A DNA stretch of 63,124 nucleotides from Fumia sp045645505 (GCA_045645505.1 JAZRIW010000029.1:1-63124); one strand, 5' to 3'; shown: positions 50,634 through 58,949, numbered from the stretch's first letter. Notes: generated from the sequence alone by a model not told the origin. Program-made: numbers and translations.

Positions 50634-52349
50634 ATGCCCGCATTTATGGAAATGGGAGTATTGTCAAATAAAGTTGTTCTTGCTGACGCAGATAAGTCGG
50701 CTGATTTAATTATCCCTTTTTTGAAAGATAATAAAGATTGTGGAGTGTTTTTACTTCCTCCTTATTGTTTGGGCGGAAATGTAGGAGATTTAGCTTTAAG
50801 TGAAAGTTTTATTGAAAAAACAAGAAAGGCTTTCTTAAAATTATCAGAGGCTACCGAGTCGGTTTTGATTATGGGAAGTTATGGTATTGACGGGAAAATT
50901 TCCTATTTTGTTTTTTCAAAAGGTGAAAAAACAGAAACTTTGAATATTGGCAATTATCTTATTTTTTATTTGAATGGACTTAAGACTTGTCTTTATTTAA
51001 AGGGAATCGGGGAGCTTCTGTTTGATCTTCAGGATTTAAAAGATGTAGAGCTTTTACTTGTTTGTGATCAAACACCTGCTGTTGCAGGTAATGATGAAAC
51101 TCTTAAAAAGATTCTTTCGGTTACTTCTTCTGCATTAGGTTGTAAGCTTATTTATCTTAATGGAGGAGCAGGAGATACTTCTGCACCAAATTTGTATAAA
51201 GGTATAGTTGCGGATTATTCGTTTGGCGATGAAATCTTTTTTAATGATAATATTTTTGAAAGTATTTTTTATAAATCCACTATTGATGAAAAAATCATAA
51301 AAGGATATAAAAGGACTCATAAATTACCGCTTTTTTTTAGAGATGGGGCAGTGAAATTTGAAGTTGAAACCTGCTCCGATTCAGATATTGATGTTTTTAA
51401 AGATCCCTTTCTTGCTTTTAAATCCGATGGCTTTTTAGATGAGATTTTTAATCTTCAGGCGTCCTCTTTGGCGGTAAGACTAAGAAATACCAAAATTAAA
51501 AAACTTGTTATTGGTGTGTCGGGGGGATTAGATTCTACTTTAGCTCTGCTTGTGTGCAAAAAAGCCACTGAAATTTTATCCCTTCCCTCAGAAAATATCG
51601 TAGCTGTCACTATGAAGGGGTTTGGTACAAGTGGCAGAACTTATGAAAATGCTATGGCTTTAATGAGGGCTTTAGGCTGTACTATTAAGGAAATTTCCAT
51701 AAAGGATTCTGTGATGTTGCATTTTTCGGATATAGGTAAAGATTCCGAAATTCACGATGTCACTTATGAAAATGCACAGGCGAGAGAACGCACACAAATT
51801 CTTCTTGATGTTGCAAATATGGTGGGTGGAATTGTTGTAGGTACCGGAGATTTATCTGAGTCGGCACTTGGATTTTGCACATTTGCAGGAGATCATATTT
51901 CAAATTATAATGTGAATATCTGTATCACAAAAACCATGATGAGAAAAATAGTGTCATATTTATCCGATACAGATGTGTTTGAATGTTGCGGTGATATTTT
52001 AAAAGATATTTTAGATACTCCTATAAGTCCTGAACTTCTTCCTTCTGATGATGCGGGGAATATTGCACAAAAAACAGAAGGGATTTTAGGCCCTTATGAG
52101 CTTCATGACTTCTTCCTTTACTATCTGATAAGATATGGCTTGTCGGGTGAAGATATAGAGTTTTATGCAAAAAAAGCCTTTAAGGACATCAACGAAGAAG
52201 AAATTAAAAGATGCTTAAGTGTTTTTTTAAAGAGATTTATTTTCAGCAGATTTAAACGAGCTTGTGCACCTGAATCTGCAGATATAACAGAAATAAATCT
52301 TTCAAAAGGTAATTTTGAATTCCCGTCCGATTGCAATAATATTTTTTAA
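50634..52349 (+). CDS. nadE: NAD+ synthetase with degenerate N-terminal glutaminase-like domain
   Basis: A 571-residue protein with the layout of glutamine-dependent NAD synthetase: nitrilase-like domain (about 1-250) and ATP-pyrophosphatase synthetase domain (about 265-571). The synthetase half is intact, with GVSGGLDSTLAL as the pyrophosphate loop and GTGDLSESALGFCTFAGDH. In the nitrilase half, the catalytic Glu of the PEL motif is missing (FLLPPYCLGGNVGDL), and the segment that normally carries the catalytic Lys is deleted. Only a Cys at the third position remains (LLVCDQTP instead of ICEDLW). The protein is about 70-80 residues shorter than usual. It should therefore make NAD from ammonia, or receive ammonia from elsewhere. 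The start at 50634 follows GGAGG; an upstream ATG-like start would add six residues. Confidence 0.88.
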   Translation: MPAFMEMGVLSNKVVLADADKSADLIIPFLKDNKDCGVFLLPPYCLGGNVGDLALSESFIEKTRKAFLKLSEATESVLIMGSYGIDGKISYFVFSKGEKTETLNIGNYLIFYLNGLKTCLYLKGIGELLFDLQDLKDVELLLVCDQTPAVAGNDETLKKILSVTSSALGCKLIYLNGGAGDTSAPNLYKGIVADYSFGDEIFFNDNIFESIFYKSTIDEKIIKGYKRTHKLPLFFRDGAVKFEVETCSDSDIDVFKDPFLAFKSDGFLDEIFNLQASSLAVRLRNTKIKKLVIGVSGGLDSTLALLVCKKATEILSLPSENIVAVTMKGFGTSGRTYENAMALMRALGCTIKEISIKDSVMLHFSDIGKDSEIHDVTYENAQARERTQILLDVANMVGGIVVGTGDLSESALGFCTFAGDHISNYNVNICITKTMMRKIVSYLSDTDVFECCGDILKDILDTPISPELLPSDDAGNIAQKTEGILGPYELHDFFLYYLIRYGLSGEDIEFYAKKAFKDINEEEIKRCLSVFLKRFIFSRFKRACAPESADITEINLSKGNFEFPSDCNNIF

Positions 52350-52350
52350 T

Positions 52351-52387
52351 AAAAAGCAATGATAAGAAAATCTTATCATTGCTTTTT
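52351..52387. terminator. Bidirectional terminator between nadE and the DUF2508-like gene
   Basis: A perfect 16-bp stem (52351-52366 with 52370-52385) around AAA, with A and T flanks usable on both strands. Confidence 0.9.
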
Positions 52388-52389
52388 TG

Positions 52390-52656
52390 TTACCAGTTAT
52401 CCAAAGGACTTATTGAAAGATTTTGTTCTTTTGCTTTACGTAAAAGATGGCGGTATCTTATATTTATTGATTCTATTTCATAAATAGTAGATTCAATATC
52501 CGAGTCACTACTTACAAACTCAAATCTGTTTTGTGCTGCATTAAGCTTAAGTTTTAAATCGTTTATTTCTTCTATAAGTTTTTCCTTTTCATTGTTTTGT
52601 TTCTTTTTGCGCTTTGAAACAGCAGATTCAAACAGATTTTTAATTGCAGATTCCAT
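52390..52656 (-). CDS. Small coiled-coil protein, DUF2508/YaaL-like
   Basis: An 88-residue, strongly charged helical protein. KRKKKQNNEKEKLIEEINDL starts a coiled coil, and the C-terminal IESTIYEIESINIRYRHLLRKAKEQ matches the ending of DUF2508 (YaaL) proteins, which have an unknown role in Firmicutes. A GGTGG site precedes its ATG. It is transcribed opposite to its neighbours and shares the terminator at 52351. Confidence 0.75.
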   Translation of the reverse strand: MESAIKNLFESAVSKRKKKQNNEKEKLIEEINDLKLKLNAAQNRFEFVSSDSDIESTIYEIESINIRYRHLLRKAKEQNLSISPLDNW

Positions 52657-52806
52657 TTATCTTACCACCTTCATTTTCATTATAAAATTGTTATAGTATA
52701 TGAAATAATAATGGGAGAATATTCTGAAAAATATACAACTTTTTTAAAAATGACGTTTATTTTATTGGCTGTGAGCATATAATGATTTTGAAAGTGAGGG
52801 ATTTTA

Positions 52807-53001
52807 TTGTATAAATATAAAAGTTTTAAAGTAAGATATTGCATAAAATGTGGGGAAAATATAGTGTATGAGGTCATTCATGGTGAGGACGGGAGTAAAG
52901 AATATATTTGTTATAATAAGGGGAGTTGTCAAAATACCTGTGAAATTCCATATAATAAAATAGAAGGAAAACCTTTAAAGATAAAAAGAAATATTTTTTA
53001 A
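52807..53001 (+). CDS. Small Cys-rich (possible zinc ribbon) protein
   Basis: A 64-residue open frame with a TTG start, a GTGAGGG sequence about eight bases upstream and its own terminator. RYCIKCGENIVY has a CxxC knuckle, and ICYNKGSCQNTC a second Cys group, together resembling a small zinc-binding fold. I do not recognise a family. The TTG start and short length leave some doubt that it is translated. Confidence 0.5.
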   Translation: MYKYKSFKVRYCIKCGENIVYEVIHGEDGSKEYICYNKGSCQNTCEIPYNKIEGKPLKIKRNIF

Positions 53002-53003
53002 AT

Positions 53004-53033
53004 AAAAACCTGTTGTTATAAACAGGTTTTTCC
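53004..53033 (+). terminator. Terminator behind the small Cys-rich gene
   Basis: An 11-bp stem (53004-53014 with 53021-53031) around GTTATA, ending in TTTTT. Confidence 0.85.
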
Positions 53034-53038
53034 TTATG

Positions 53039-53067
53039 TTTACAGAAATATAAAAAAGTGATATAAT
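53039..53067 (+). promoter_or_regulatory. Predicted promoter of the MgtC-GNAT unit
   Basis: TTTACA (53039-53044), a 17-base spacer and TATAAT (53062-53067) with TG at 53059-53060. Confidence 0.6.
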
Positions 53068-53131
53068 AATTAATCATATGAATCAGGCTTATGATGCTTA
53101 AAGAGATATTATGAAAACAGGGGGAAAAGAG

Positions 53132-53806
53132 ATGGATTTTTTATTAATGCAGGGTGAATATGTTCTGCGTATGCTTTTGGCGGCATTTTGCGGTGCTGTG
53201 ATAGGATACGAAAGAAGAAACAGAATGAAAGAGGCGGGAATACGTACGCATTTGATAGTGGCGCTCGGTTCGGCACTTATAATGCTTGTGTCAAAATACG
53301 GATTCTTTGATTTGTTGCCGATGATTGAGGATATAAAGCTTGACCCGTCAAGAATTGCCTCTCAGATAGTTTCGGGTGTAGGTTTTTTAGGTGCAGGAAT
53401 GATTTTCGTGCGCAGGCAGACAATAAGTGGTCTTACAACTGCGGCAGGCATCTGGACTACAGCAGGTGTTGGTATGGCTATTGGTTCGGGAATGTATGTA
53501 ATCGGAATTGCTTCAACTGTTGCAGTTTTTATAATGCAAACTATTCTGCATGGAAAATGGTTTGATTCAAAACTTCATATAGCAGAGGAGATAAGCGTTC
53601 TTATTAACGATTCTGCAGAGTCAATTGATTATATCAAGGAAGTTTTCTCAAAAGAGAAAATTGATATTTTAAATATGAAAGTCAAAAAAATTCCCGAAAC
53701 GGGTATGGATTTAAAGCTTTTTGTAAGATTACCCAAGGGATATGATGTATTTAAATTACTTGATATATTCAAAGATAATAAATTTGTAAAATCAATTGAT
53801 TTATAG
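53132..53806 (+). CDS. MgtC/SapB family membrane protein
   Basis: A 224-residue protein with four to five N-terminal membrane segments and a soluble C-terminal domain. RMLLAAFCGAVIGYERRNRMKEAGIRTHLIVALGSALIML and RIASQIVSGVGFLGAGMIF are the MgtC signature. The C-terminal part (from about residue 145) is an ACT-like domain. MgtC proteins help cells survive low magnesium and acid stress in pathogens; the role in clostridia is unclear. The ATG at 53132 is chosen because AGGGGG is seven bases upstream; the earlier ATG at 53111 has no such site. A GNAT gene follows nine bases after the stop. Confidence 0.9.
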   Translation: MDFLLMQGEYVLRMLLAAFCGAVIGYERRNRMKEAGIRTHLIVALGSALIMLVSKYGFFDLLPMIEDIKLDPSRIASQIVSGVGFLGAGMIFVRRQTISGLTTAAGIWTTAGVGMAIGSGMYVIGIASTVAVFIMQTILHGKWFDSKLHIAEEISVLINDSAESIDYIKEVFSKEKIDILNMKVKKIPETGMDLKLFVRLPKGYDVFKLLDIFKDNKFVKSIDL

Positions 53807-53815
53807 GAGAAAATT

Positions 53816-54250
53816 ATGGAATTTAAATGGGCAAAATCACCTGATAAAGTGGTAGAAGACGCTTTTAAAATCAGAGAAGAAGTCTTTGTTAATGAGCAGG
53901 GCTTTAAAGAGGAATTTGATGATAAAGATAACGAAGCTTTACATATTGTAGGTTATGAAAATGGTGAGGAAATCTGTTGTGCGAGAATTTTTTATTATGG
54001 CGATGATGTGTGGTATGCCGGCAGAATTGCAGTTAAAAAGAAATCTCGTGGCACAGGATCAGGCGCAACTTTAATGGAAGAAATTGTTAAAAAGGTTCGG
54101 GAGTTGGGCGGTAAAAAAGTTATTTTGGGGGCACAGTGCCGTGCATCGGGATTTTATCTCAAACAAGGTTTTGAAATGTATGGCGAAGAGTACCTTGAAG
54201 AGGGTTGTCCGCATATAAAAATGGCCAGATCTGTATTGACTTTTGAATAA
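53816..54250 (+). CDS. GNAT-family N-acetyltransferase
   Basis: A 144-residue acetyltransferase. VFVNEQGF near the N-terminus and CARIFYYGDDVWYAGRIAVKKKSRGTGSGATLMEEI contain the acetyl-CoA-binding R/QxxGxG/A region (here RGTGSGA), and GAQCRASGFYLKQGFEMYGEEYLEEGCPHIKM is the ElaA/YjcF-like C-terminal block. Substrate unknown. It follows the MgtC-like gene with an ATAGGAG site. Confidence 0.9.
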   Translation: MEFKWAKSPDKVVEDAFKIREEVFVNEQGFKEEFDDKDNEALHIVGYENGEEICCARIFYYGDDVWYAGRIAVKKKSRGTGSGATLMEEIVKKVRELGGKKVILGAQCRASGFYLKQGFEMYGEEYLEEGCPHIKMARSVLTFE

Positions 54251-54320
54251 TGCAGTTTTATAATTGTGTAATGAGATTGGAATGATTTTGTTGCATGTAT
54301 AAAAGAAAGGAATGAATAAA

Positions 54321-55157
54321 TTGAGCGAGAATTGCACACACAACTGTAACACTTGTGGTGAAAATTGTGAATCAAGAAAGGTTTCTCCTGAGGATTTTCT
54401 TGAAAAGCCACATGAGTTAAGTAATATCAAAAAGGTTATCGGTATTGTCAGCGGAAAAGGTGGAGTAGGCAAATCTATGGTTACTTCAATGCTTTCTGTT
54501 GTAATGAGCAGAAGAGAATATAAAACTGCTATTTTAGATGCAGATATTACAGGACCCAGTATTCCTAAGTCATTTGGGATTAAGGAAAAAGCTATGGGCG
54601 ATGGAATGGGTGGAATTTTTCCGGTAAAGAGTAAAACAGGTATTTCGATTATGTCTGTAAATCTGCTTTTGGAGAATGAAACTACTCCCGTTGTCTGGAG
54701 AGGCCCTGTTATCGCAGGAACAGTAAAACAGTTCTGGACCGATGTTATCTGGGACGATGTTGATTTTATGTTTGTTGATATGCCTCCGGGAACAGGTGAC
54801 GTTCCTCTTACTGTTTTTCAGTCTATCCCTCTTGACGGAATTATTATTGTTGCTTCACCTCAGGAACTGGTTTCTATGATTGTTGAAAAGGCTGTAAATA
54901 TGGCAAAACAGATGAACATTCCGATTTTAGGACTTATTGAGAATATGAGCTATATTGTTTGTCCTGATTGTAATAAAAAGATTAATGTGTTTGGTGAAAG
55001 CCATATTGAAGAAATAGCAAACAAGTTTAATTTACCCATACTTGCAAAGCTTCCTATAAATTCTGAGTTTGCCAAAAACTGTGATCAGGGTGTAATTGAA
55101 CTTTTTGAAGGCGATTATGTAGAACATGCAGCCGATGTTTTAGAGGAATTGATTTAA
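54321..55157 (+). CDS. Mrp/NBP35-type P-loop ATPase (iron-sulfur carrier)
   Basis: A 278-residue cytoplasmic ATPase of the Mrp/ApbC family, which bind and deliver iron-sulfur clusters. The N-terminal CTHNCNTCGENCESR is an NBP35-style Cys cluster. GIVSGKGGVGKSMVTSML is the deviant Walker A, and PPGTGDVPLTVFQ and ENMSYIVCPDC with the paired Cys (CxxC) are typical. I prefer the TTG at 54321 because GAAAGGA is about ten bases upstream of it but only one base from the ATG at 54312; family members also tend to start MSE. The start is therefore uncertain by three residues. It overlaps the next gene by one base. Confidence 0.92.
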   Translation: MSENCTHNCNTCGENCESRKVSPEDFLEKPHELSNIKKVIGIVSGKGGVGKSMVTSMLSVVMSRREYKTAILDADITGPSIPKSFGIKEKAMGDGMGGIFPVKSKTGISIMSVNLLLENETTPVVWRGPVIAGTVKQFWTDVIWDDVDFMFVDMPPGTGDVPLTVFQSIPLDGIIIVASPQELVSMIVEKAVNMAKQMNIPILGLIENMSYIVCPDCNKKINVFGESHIEEIANKFNLPILAKLPINSEFAKNCDQGVIELFEGDYVEHAADVLEELI

Positions 55158-55561
55158 TGACAAGAGAGGAAATTGCTTACAATAAATTTAAAGAAGGCTA
55201 TAATTGCGCTCAGGCTGTAGCAATAGCGTTTGCTGATTTGATGGGTATGGAAGAGAAAACTGCTGCTTTGCTTGTTTCGGGTTTTGGCGGAGGTATCGGA
55301 AGACTCAGAGAAGTTTGTGGTGCAGTAAGCGGTATGGTGTTTGTTTTAAGTATGTTAAAAGGTTATGATGACCCGAAAGCAGATGCCTCCAAAAAAGAAC
55401 TTTACGCTATTATTCAAAAACTCGCAGGAGAATTTGAAAAAGAAAACGGAAGTATAATTTGTCGTGAACTTATAAGTTTTAAACAAACAAATAAAGACGC
55501 ATATTCGTGTGCCGAACTTGTAAAAAATGCGGTAAAAATTTTAGAAAAAGAAATTTTATAA
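55157..55561 (+). CDS. C_GCAxxG_C_C family redox protein
   Basis: A 134-residue protein of the putative redox-active family defined by spaced Cys residues. GYNCAQAVAIAFAD, FGGGIGRLREVCGAVSGM, IICREL and YSCAELVKNAV carry four conserved Cys positions. The function is unproven; the Cys spacing suggests disulfide or metal/cluster chemistry. Its start overlaps the stop codon of the Mrp-type ATPase, which suggests a functional link with cluster handling. Confidence 0.85.
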   Translation: MTREEIAYNKFKEGYNCAQAVAIAFADLMGMEEKTAALLVSGFGGGIGRLREVCGAVSGMVFVLSMLKGYDDPKADASKKELYAIIQKLAGEFEKENGSIICRELISFKQTNKDAYSCAELVKNAVKILEKEIL

Positions 55562-55567
55562 AAATGT

Positions 55568-55596
55568 TTGACAAAGGTATTTAATTGTGTTATAAT
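55568..55596 (+). promoter_or_regulatory. Consensus promoter of the rplU-prp-rpmA operon
   Basis: A perfect TTGACA (55568-55573), a 17-base spacer and a perfect TATAAT (55591-55596). This is the strongest promoter in the window, as expected for ribosomal proteins. Confidence 0.92.
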
Positions 55597-55602
55597 ATTC
55601 TA

Positions 55603-55682
55603 GCCGCGTGTTCTGGGCAGAAAGTCAGAGGTTAAGCTCTGCGCCTGAGTTACAGCGAGATTAAAGAAAAGGCAGGTGCCTT
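55603..55682 (+). promoter_or_regulatory. Ribosomal protein L21 leader RNA
   Basis: The 80-base leader between promoter and rplU has the composition and stem pattern of the known L21 leader of Firmicutes: a GC-rich 5' arm, an AGAGG/GCTCTGCG hairpin near 55628-55643, and a purine-rich tail ahead of the ribosome binding site. L21 leaders are thought to let L21 bind its own mRNA. Covariation was not tested. Confidence 0.7.
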
Positions 55683-55685
55683 GTG

Positions 55686-55997
55686 ATGTACGCTATTATT
55701 GAAACAGGTGGAAAGCAGTACCGTGTTCAGGAAGGCGACGTAGTATTTATCGAAAAAATCGAAGGTGAAGCAGAAACTAAAGTAACTTTCGATAAAGTAG
55801 TACTTGTTGCAGATGATAATGGTGCTAAAGTTGGAGCTCCTTATGTTGACGGCGCTTCAGTTGAAGCTACCCTCCTTAAAAATGGTAAAGGTAAGAAAAT
55901 TACTGTATTTACTTACAAACCTAAAAAAGGAGAAAAGCGTAAAATGGGTCACAGACAACCTTACACTCAAGTAAGAATTGAATCCATTAAAGCCTAA
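55686..55997 (+). CDS. rplU: Ribosomal protein bL21
   Basis: A 103-residue large-subunit protein. MYAIIETGGKQYRVQEGDV at the start and KKGEKRKMGHRQPYTQVRIESI at the end span the complete family. The ATG at 55686 is chosen over the GTG one codon upstream because CAGGTG is seven bases before it and the family starts M(Y/F)AII. It heads the L21-Prp-L27 operon, the standard arrangement in Firmicutes. Confidence 0.98.
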   Translation: MYAIIETGGKQYRVQEGDVVFIEKIEGEAETKVTFDKVVLVADDNGAKVGAPYVDGASVEATLLKNGKGKKITVFTYKPKKGEKRKMGHRQPYTQVRIESIKA

Positions 55998-56002
55998 ATT
56001 CT

Positions 56003-56317
56003 ATGATTGAAGCTAAGTTTTTCCAAAAAAACAGCGAACAAAAAGGTTTCAAAATTTCCGGACATGCAGAATTTGATTTGTATGGAAAGGATATTGTTTG
56101 TGCCAGTGTAAGTTCAGCTGTGCAGCTCACCGTTAATGCAATTACCGAGATTTTAGCTAATGATGCTCAAGTTGAGGTTAAGAAAAATTCGGTGAAACTT
56201 TTATTGAAGGATAGTTCTGAAAATGCAGAAGCTTTTTTAAATGCTTTACAGTTGCATTTGAAACTTTTATCTGATGACTATCCAGATACAATTCATATTT
56301 CCTGTATGGAGGTGTAA
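56003..56317 (+). CDS. prp: Ribosomal-processing cysteine protease Prp
   Basis: A 104-residue protease that removes the N-terminal extension of L27. GHAEFDLYGKDIVCASVSSAVQLTVNAI carries the catalytic His (in GHA) and Cys (in VCASVS). It lies between rplU and rpmA, the conserved location, with five bases after rplU and three before rpmA. The cleavable extension is present on the L27 in this window, so enzyme and substrate match. Confidence 0.95.
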   Translation: MIEAKFFQKNSEQKGFKISGHAEFDLYGKDIVCASVSSAVQLTVNAITEILANDAQVEVKKNSVKLLLKDSSENAEAFLNALQLHLKLLSDDYPDTIHISCMEV

Positions 56318-56320
56318 GTT

Positions 56321-56602
56321 ATGTTGAAATTAAGTATGCAATTTTTTGCTCATAAAAAAGGTGTTGGTTCTACAAAGAACGGACGTGACTCTGAGTCTAA
56401 ACGTCTTGGTGTAAAACGTGCAGACGGTCAGTTTGTACTTGCAGGAAACATCTTGGTTCGTCAGCGCGGAACTCATATTCACCCCGGTGAAAATGTAGGA
56501 AAAGGAAGCGACGATACACTTTTTGCATTGGTTGATGGAAAAGTGAAATTTGAGCGTGTTGGCCGTGACCGCAAGAAAGTAAGTGTATATGCGGCTCAGT
56601 AA
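56321..56602 (+). CDS. rpmA: Ribosomal protein bL27 with Prp-cleaved leader
   Basis: A 93-residue large-subunit protein whose N-terminal tail reaches the peptidyl transferase centre. The gene encodes a nine-residue extension ending LSMQFF, followed by AHKKGVGSTKNGRDSESKR. Prp cuts after FF, exposing AHKK, the functional N-terminus. GQFVLAGNILVRQRGTHIHPGENVG is the conserved core. The terminator follows at 56640. obgE, often the next gene, is not present. Confidence 0.98.
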   Translation: MLKLSMQFFAHKKGVGSTKNGRDSESKRLGVKRADGQFVLAGNILVRQRGTHIHPGENVGKGSDDTLFALVDGKVKFERVGRDRKKVSVYAAQ

Positions 56603-56639
56603 TAAAGTTTAAAAAATCACTTTAAAACTTTATAAAATT

Positions 56640-56676
56640 AAACCCACATTCTTCTTTTGAAGAATGTGGGTTTTTG
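56640..56676. terminator. Bidirectional terminator after rpmA
   Basis: A perfect 15-bp stem (56640-56654 with 56659-56673) around TTTT, followed by TTG. It also serves the opposing MBL-fold gene. Confidence 0.9.
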
Positions 56677-56680
56677 TTTC

Positions 56681-57499
56681 TTATATAATAATTTTACATC
56701 CGTCAAAGGCAACTAAAAATCCGTTATCTTTAACTCTTTCCTCCAAAACACTTTGTAAAGGATTTCCGTTGTGTGAAAAATGGTTAACGACTTTTATGGT
56801 ATTGGTATTTACTGCTCCAAAGGATTTTAAAGTTTCAATTAATCTGAAAATATTTGCAAGTCCCATATGACACTCTTCGTCGCTTGTTGGAATGTCAACG
56901 CTGCAGCAATCGAATGTAGCAAGGTCAAATTTATAGTTATTATTTTTTATAAAGTTTAAAACCTCATCATAAAAATACCCTGTGTCGTGAGCATAAAGTA
57001 TTGTTTTTTCACCCTCAATGATATAGATATTAGCGTTATCGCCATCATGGTGGCGTGCAGGAAGAGCAGTAACTTTGTATCCATCAATCTCAACAGTTTC
57101 AAAATGCTTAATAAGGTTAATTTCTATATTTTTACATTCCTTTAAATCTTCAAAACTTTTTTTATATGCACCCTCATTAAGAAAAACTTTCAGAGTTGAG
57201 ACCTCCATATTATGAGCGAAGCCACCCTGTCTCATTTTTAATTCATCAGGATAAAAATGGTCCTGATGAGAATGGGTGACAAAGAGGTATTTGATTCTAT
57301 CTCCTTTAATATTCTGAGTTAAAAAATGATGATATGTGTCTGCAGGAAGATCAATTAACAACTCGTCGTTAATAAGGCTTTGAGAGCGTGTGCGAATGTC
57401 TTTTCCGCCTGACTCTCTGACTTTTAAGCAAAAGTCACAGTTGCAAAAAACAGCAGGTACTCCCTCAGCTGCAGCAGTTCCTAAAAATTGAATTTTCAT
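56681..57499 (-). CDS. MBL-fold metallo-hydrolase (PhnP-like)
   Basis: A 272-residue metallo-beta-lactamase-fold hydrolase. MKIQFLGTAAAEGVPAVFCNCDFCLKVR is the PhnP-like opening with the Cys pair that can hold a structural metal. VTHSHQDHFYPDEL is the HxHxDH metal site, ALPARHHDG adds the next His, and AHDTGYFYDEV adds the bridging Asp. PhnP-type enzymes are phosphodiesterases, but no phosphonate genes are nearby, so the substrate is open. The start at 57499 is chosen because AGGTGA lies seven bases before it; the longer frame adds six residues. Confidence 0.88.
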   Translation of the reverse strand: MKIQFLGTAAAEGVPAVFCNCDFCLKVRESGGKDIRTRSQSLINDELLIDLPADTYHHFLTQNIKGDRIKYLFVTHSHQDHFYPDELKMRQGGFAHNMEVSTLKVFLNEGAYKKSFEDLKECKNIEINLIKHFETVEIDGYKVTALPARHHDGDNANIYIIEGEKTILYAHDTGYFYDEVLNFIKNNNYKFDLATFDCCSVDIPTSDEECHMGLANIFRLIETLKSFGAVNTNTIKVVNHFSHNGNPLQSVLEERVKDNGFLVAFDGCKIII

Positions 57500-57608
57500 T
57501 TTTTTCACCTGTCTCATTAATGATTTTTATTGTTTTGCATAAAGCTTTCTGTTTTATCTGAATAAATTAACTTTATTTTAATATAAAAAGGGCCTTTTAA
57601 GATATTTT

Positions 57609-58949
57609 TTAAATTAAATTTACAAAAGGATTAAGTGCAACCTCGTAAAGAATATCGTTTATATTGTGGTCATAATCCCAAAGTAGTTCGGCATAAATGC
57701 TGGTTGGGAGATTAACTTTTTGCTCAAAACAAGCATCTTCAACTAAAATGGTTATCATAGAATCATATTTGAATTCTTTTATGATTTTTGGTGCTAAGGG
57801 TGCTAACTTAAGCCATGATGCCTGATAATATCTTTCGTATTCACGGCGCTCCGATTCAAGATGCTCTATGTATCCGGCTGAGCTGACGCCGATAGGGGAA
57901 GGCCCTTCTTGGTGCTTGAATTTGGTCCAATCAAGGTTTATATATGATTTTAAAACACCACCAAATTCTCCATTAGTTCTGAGATCACGAATGTTTCTCG
58001 TCAGGGTTAAGGTTTTTTCAAAATTATATTCGTCATTATAGTAATAATTCCAAGGATAGGAACCAACATTTTCCCAGATAACAGAAATGCGTTCATCAAC
58101 ATTTTTGATTTCATTAAGATTATTAATTACCGAGTTTGCGTGTAGCCCAAAAAGTATTTTAAGGTCGGGTTGTTCTTTTAAAATTTCTCCACCGATTTTG
58201 TTGACTATATCAACTACTACCTTTGCAACGCTGCGGCCACTAAGAGTTTCGTTAGAATGCTCGGTTATGGTCTGAAAATAAATTCCGTCGCAATTTATAT
58301 GTTTATATTGCTCACGATGAATTTTAAGGGAATTCTCAATAATACCATTAATATAATTATCATCAAGTTCATTGGGCATAACAGTATCCCAACCCCAGGC
58401 GTAACCTAAATAAAGCTTTATATAATTCTCGTGTGCATATTTAATAACATCATCAATATTTGTGGGAACATAGTCGTTCCATATGATTATGGTGTTCATT
58501 TTAAGCTCGGCCATATTATCTATAAAACGGCGGTAATCGTAAATGGTATGTCCCCAGGTCCAGATGCCACGCTGATTGATTTTTGGCGCAGTATTATAAT
58601 TGTATTTCGGAAGAACTGTTTTAAAAAGCATAGGATATTTTGCTCTGCGAAATGCTTCAGTTGTTGATTTTAAGAAAGGAATAAACTTATTTTTAAAATC
58701 ACAAACAGCATAAAAAAGATGAGCTTCGTCCTGACCTTTGATTTCTATCTTTTGATTTTCACCATCCGCTTCGCTGACAAAAATGCTGAGGCCTCTGATG
58801 TTATCATCTGTTGATAAAATAATGGGGTTATAATGTGTATTATGCTCGTTGCCGCAAAACATAACGTAATCGATATATGGTTCAATTGCTGAAACTAATT
58901 TGTGAGCAGCCTTTAAATATCCGTTATGCTGAATCATCCATTTTTTCAT
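57609..58949 (-). CDS. Putative glycoside hydrolase (GH20-like TIM barrel)
   Basis: A 446-residue intracellular protein with no signal peptide. The N-terminal about 95 residues form an alpha/beta domain of the kind preceding GH20 and GH67 barrels (HLFYAVCDFKNKFIPFL). Residues 125-400 form a barrel: RGIWTWGHTIYDYRRFIDNMAELKMNTIIIWNDYVP, GIYFQTITEHSNE with candidate acid Glu, and VIWENVGSYPW with a second Glu. These resemble beta-hexosaminidase or alpha-glucuronidase relatives, but I cannot place the family exactly. It is divergent from an AraC-type regulator, a common arrangement for carbohydrate-use genes. Confidence 0.6.
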   Translation of the reverse strand: MKKWMIQHNGYLKAAHKLVSAIEPYIDYVMFCGNEHNTHYNPIILSTDDNIRGLSIFVSEADGENQKIEIKGQDEAHLFYAVCDFKNKFIPFLKSTTEAFRRAKYPMLFKTVLPKYNYNTAPKINQRGIWTWGHTIYDYRRFIDNMAELKMNTIIIWNDYVPTNIDDVIKYAHENYIKLYLGYAWGWDTVMPNELDDNYINGIIENSLKIHREQYKHINCDGIYFQTITEHSNETLSGRSVAKVVVDIVNKIGGEILKEQPDLKILFGLHANSVINNLNEIKNVDERISVIWENVGSYPWNYYYNDEYNFEKTLTLTRNIRDLRTNGEFGGVLKSYINLDWTKFKHQEGPSPIGVSSAGYIEHLESERREYERYYQASWLKLAPLAPKIIKEFKYDSMITILVEDACFEQKVNLPTSIYAELLWDYDHNINDILYEVALNPFVNLI

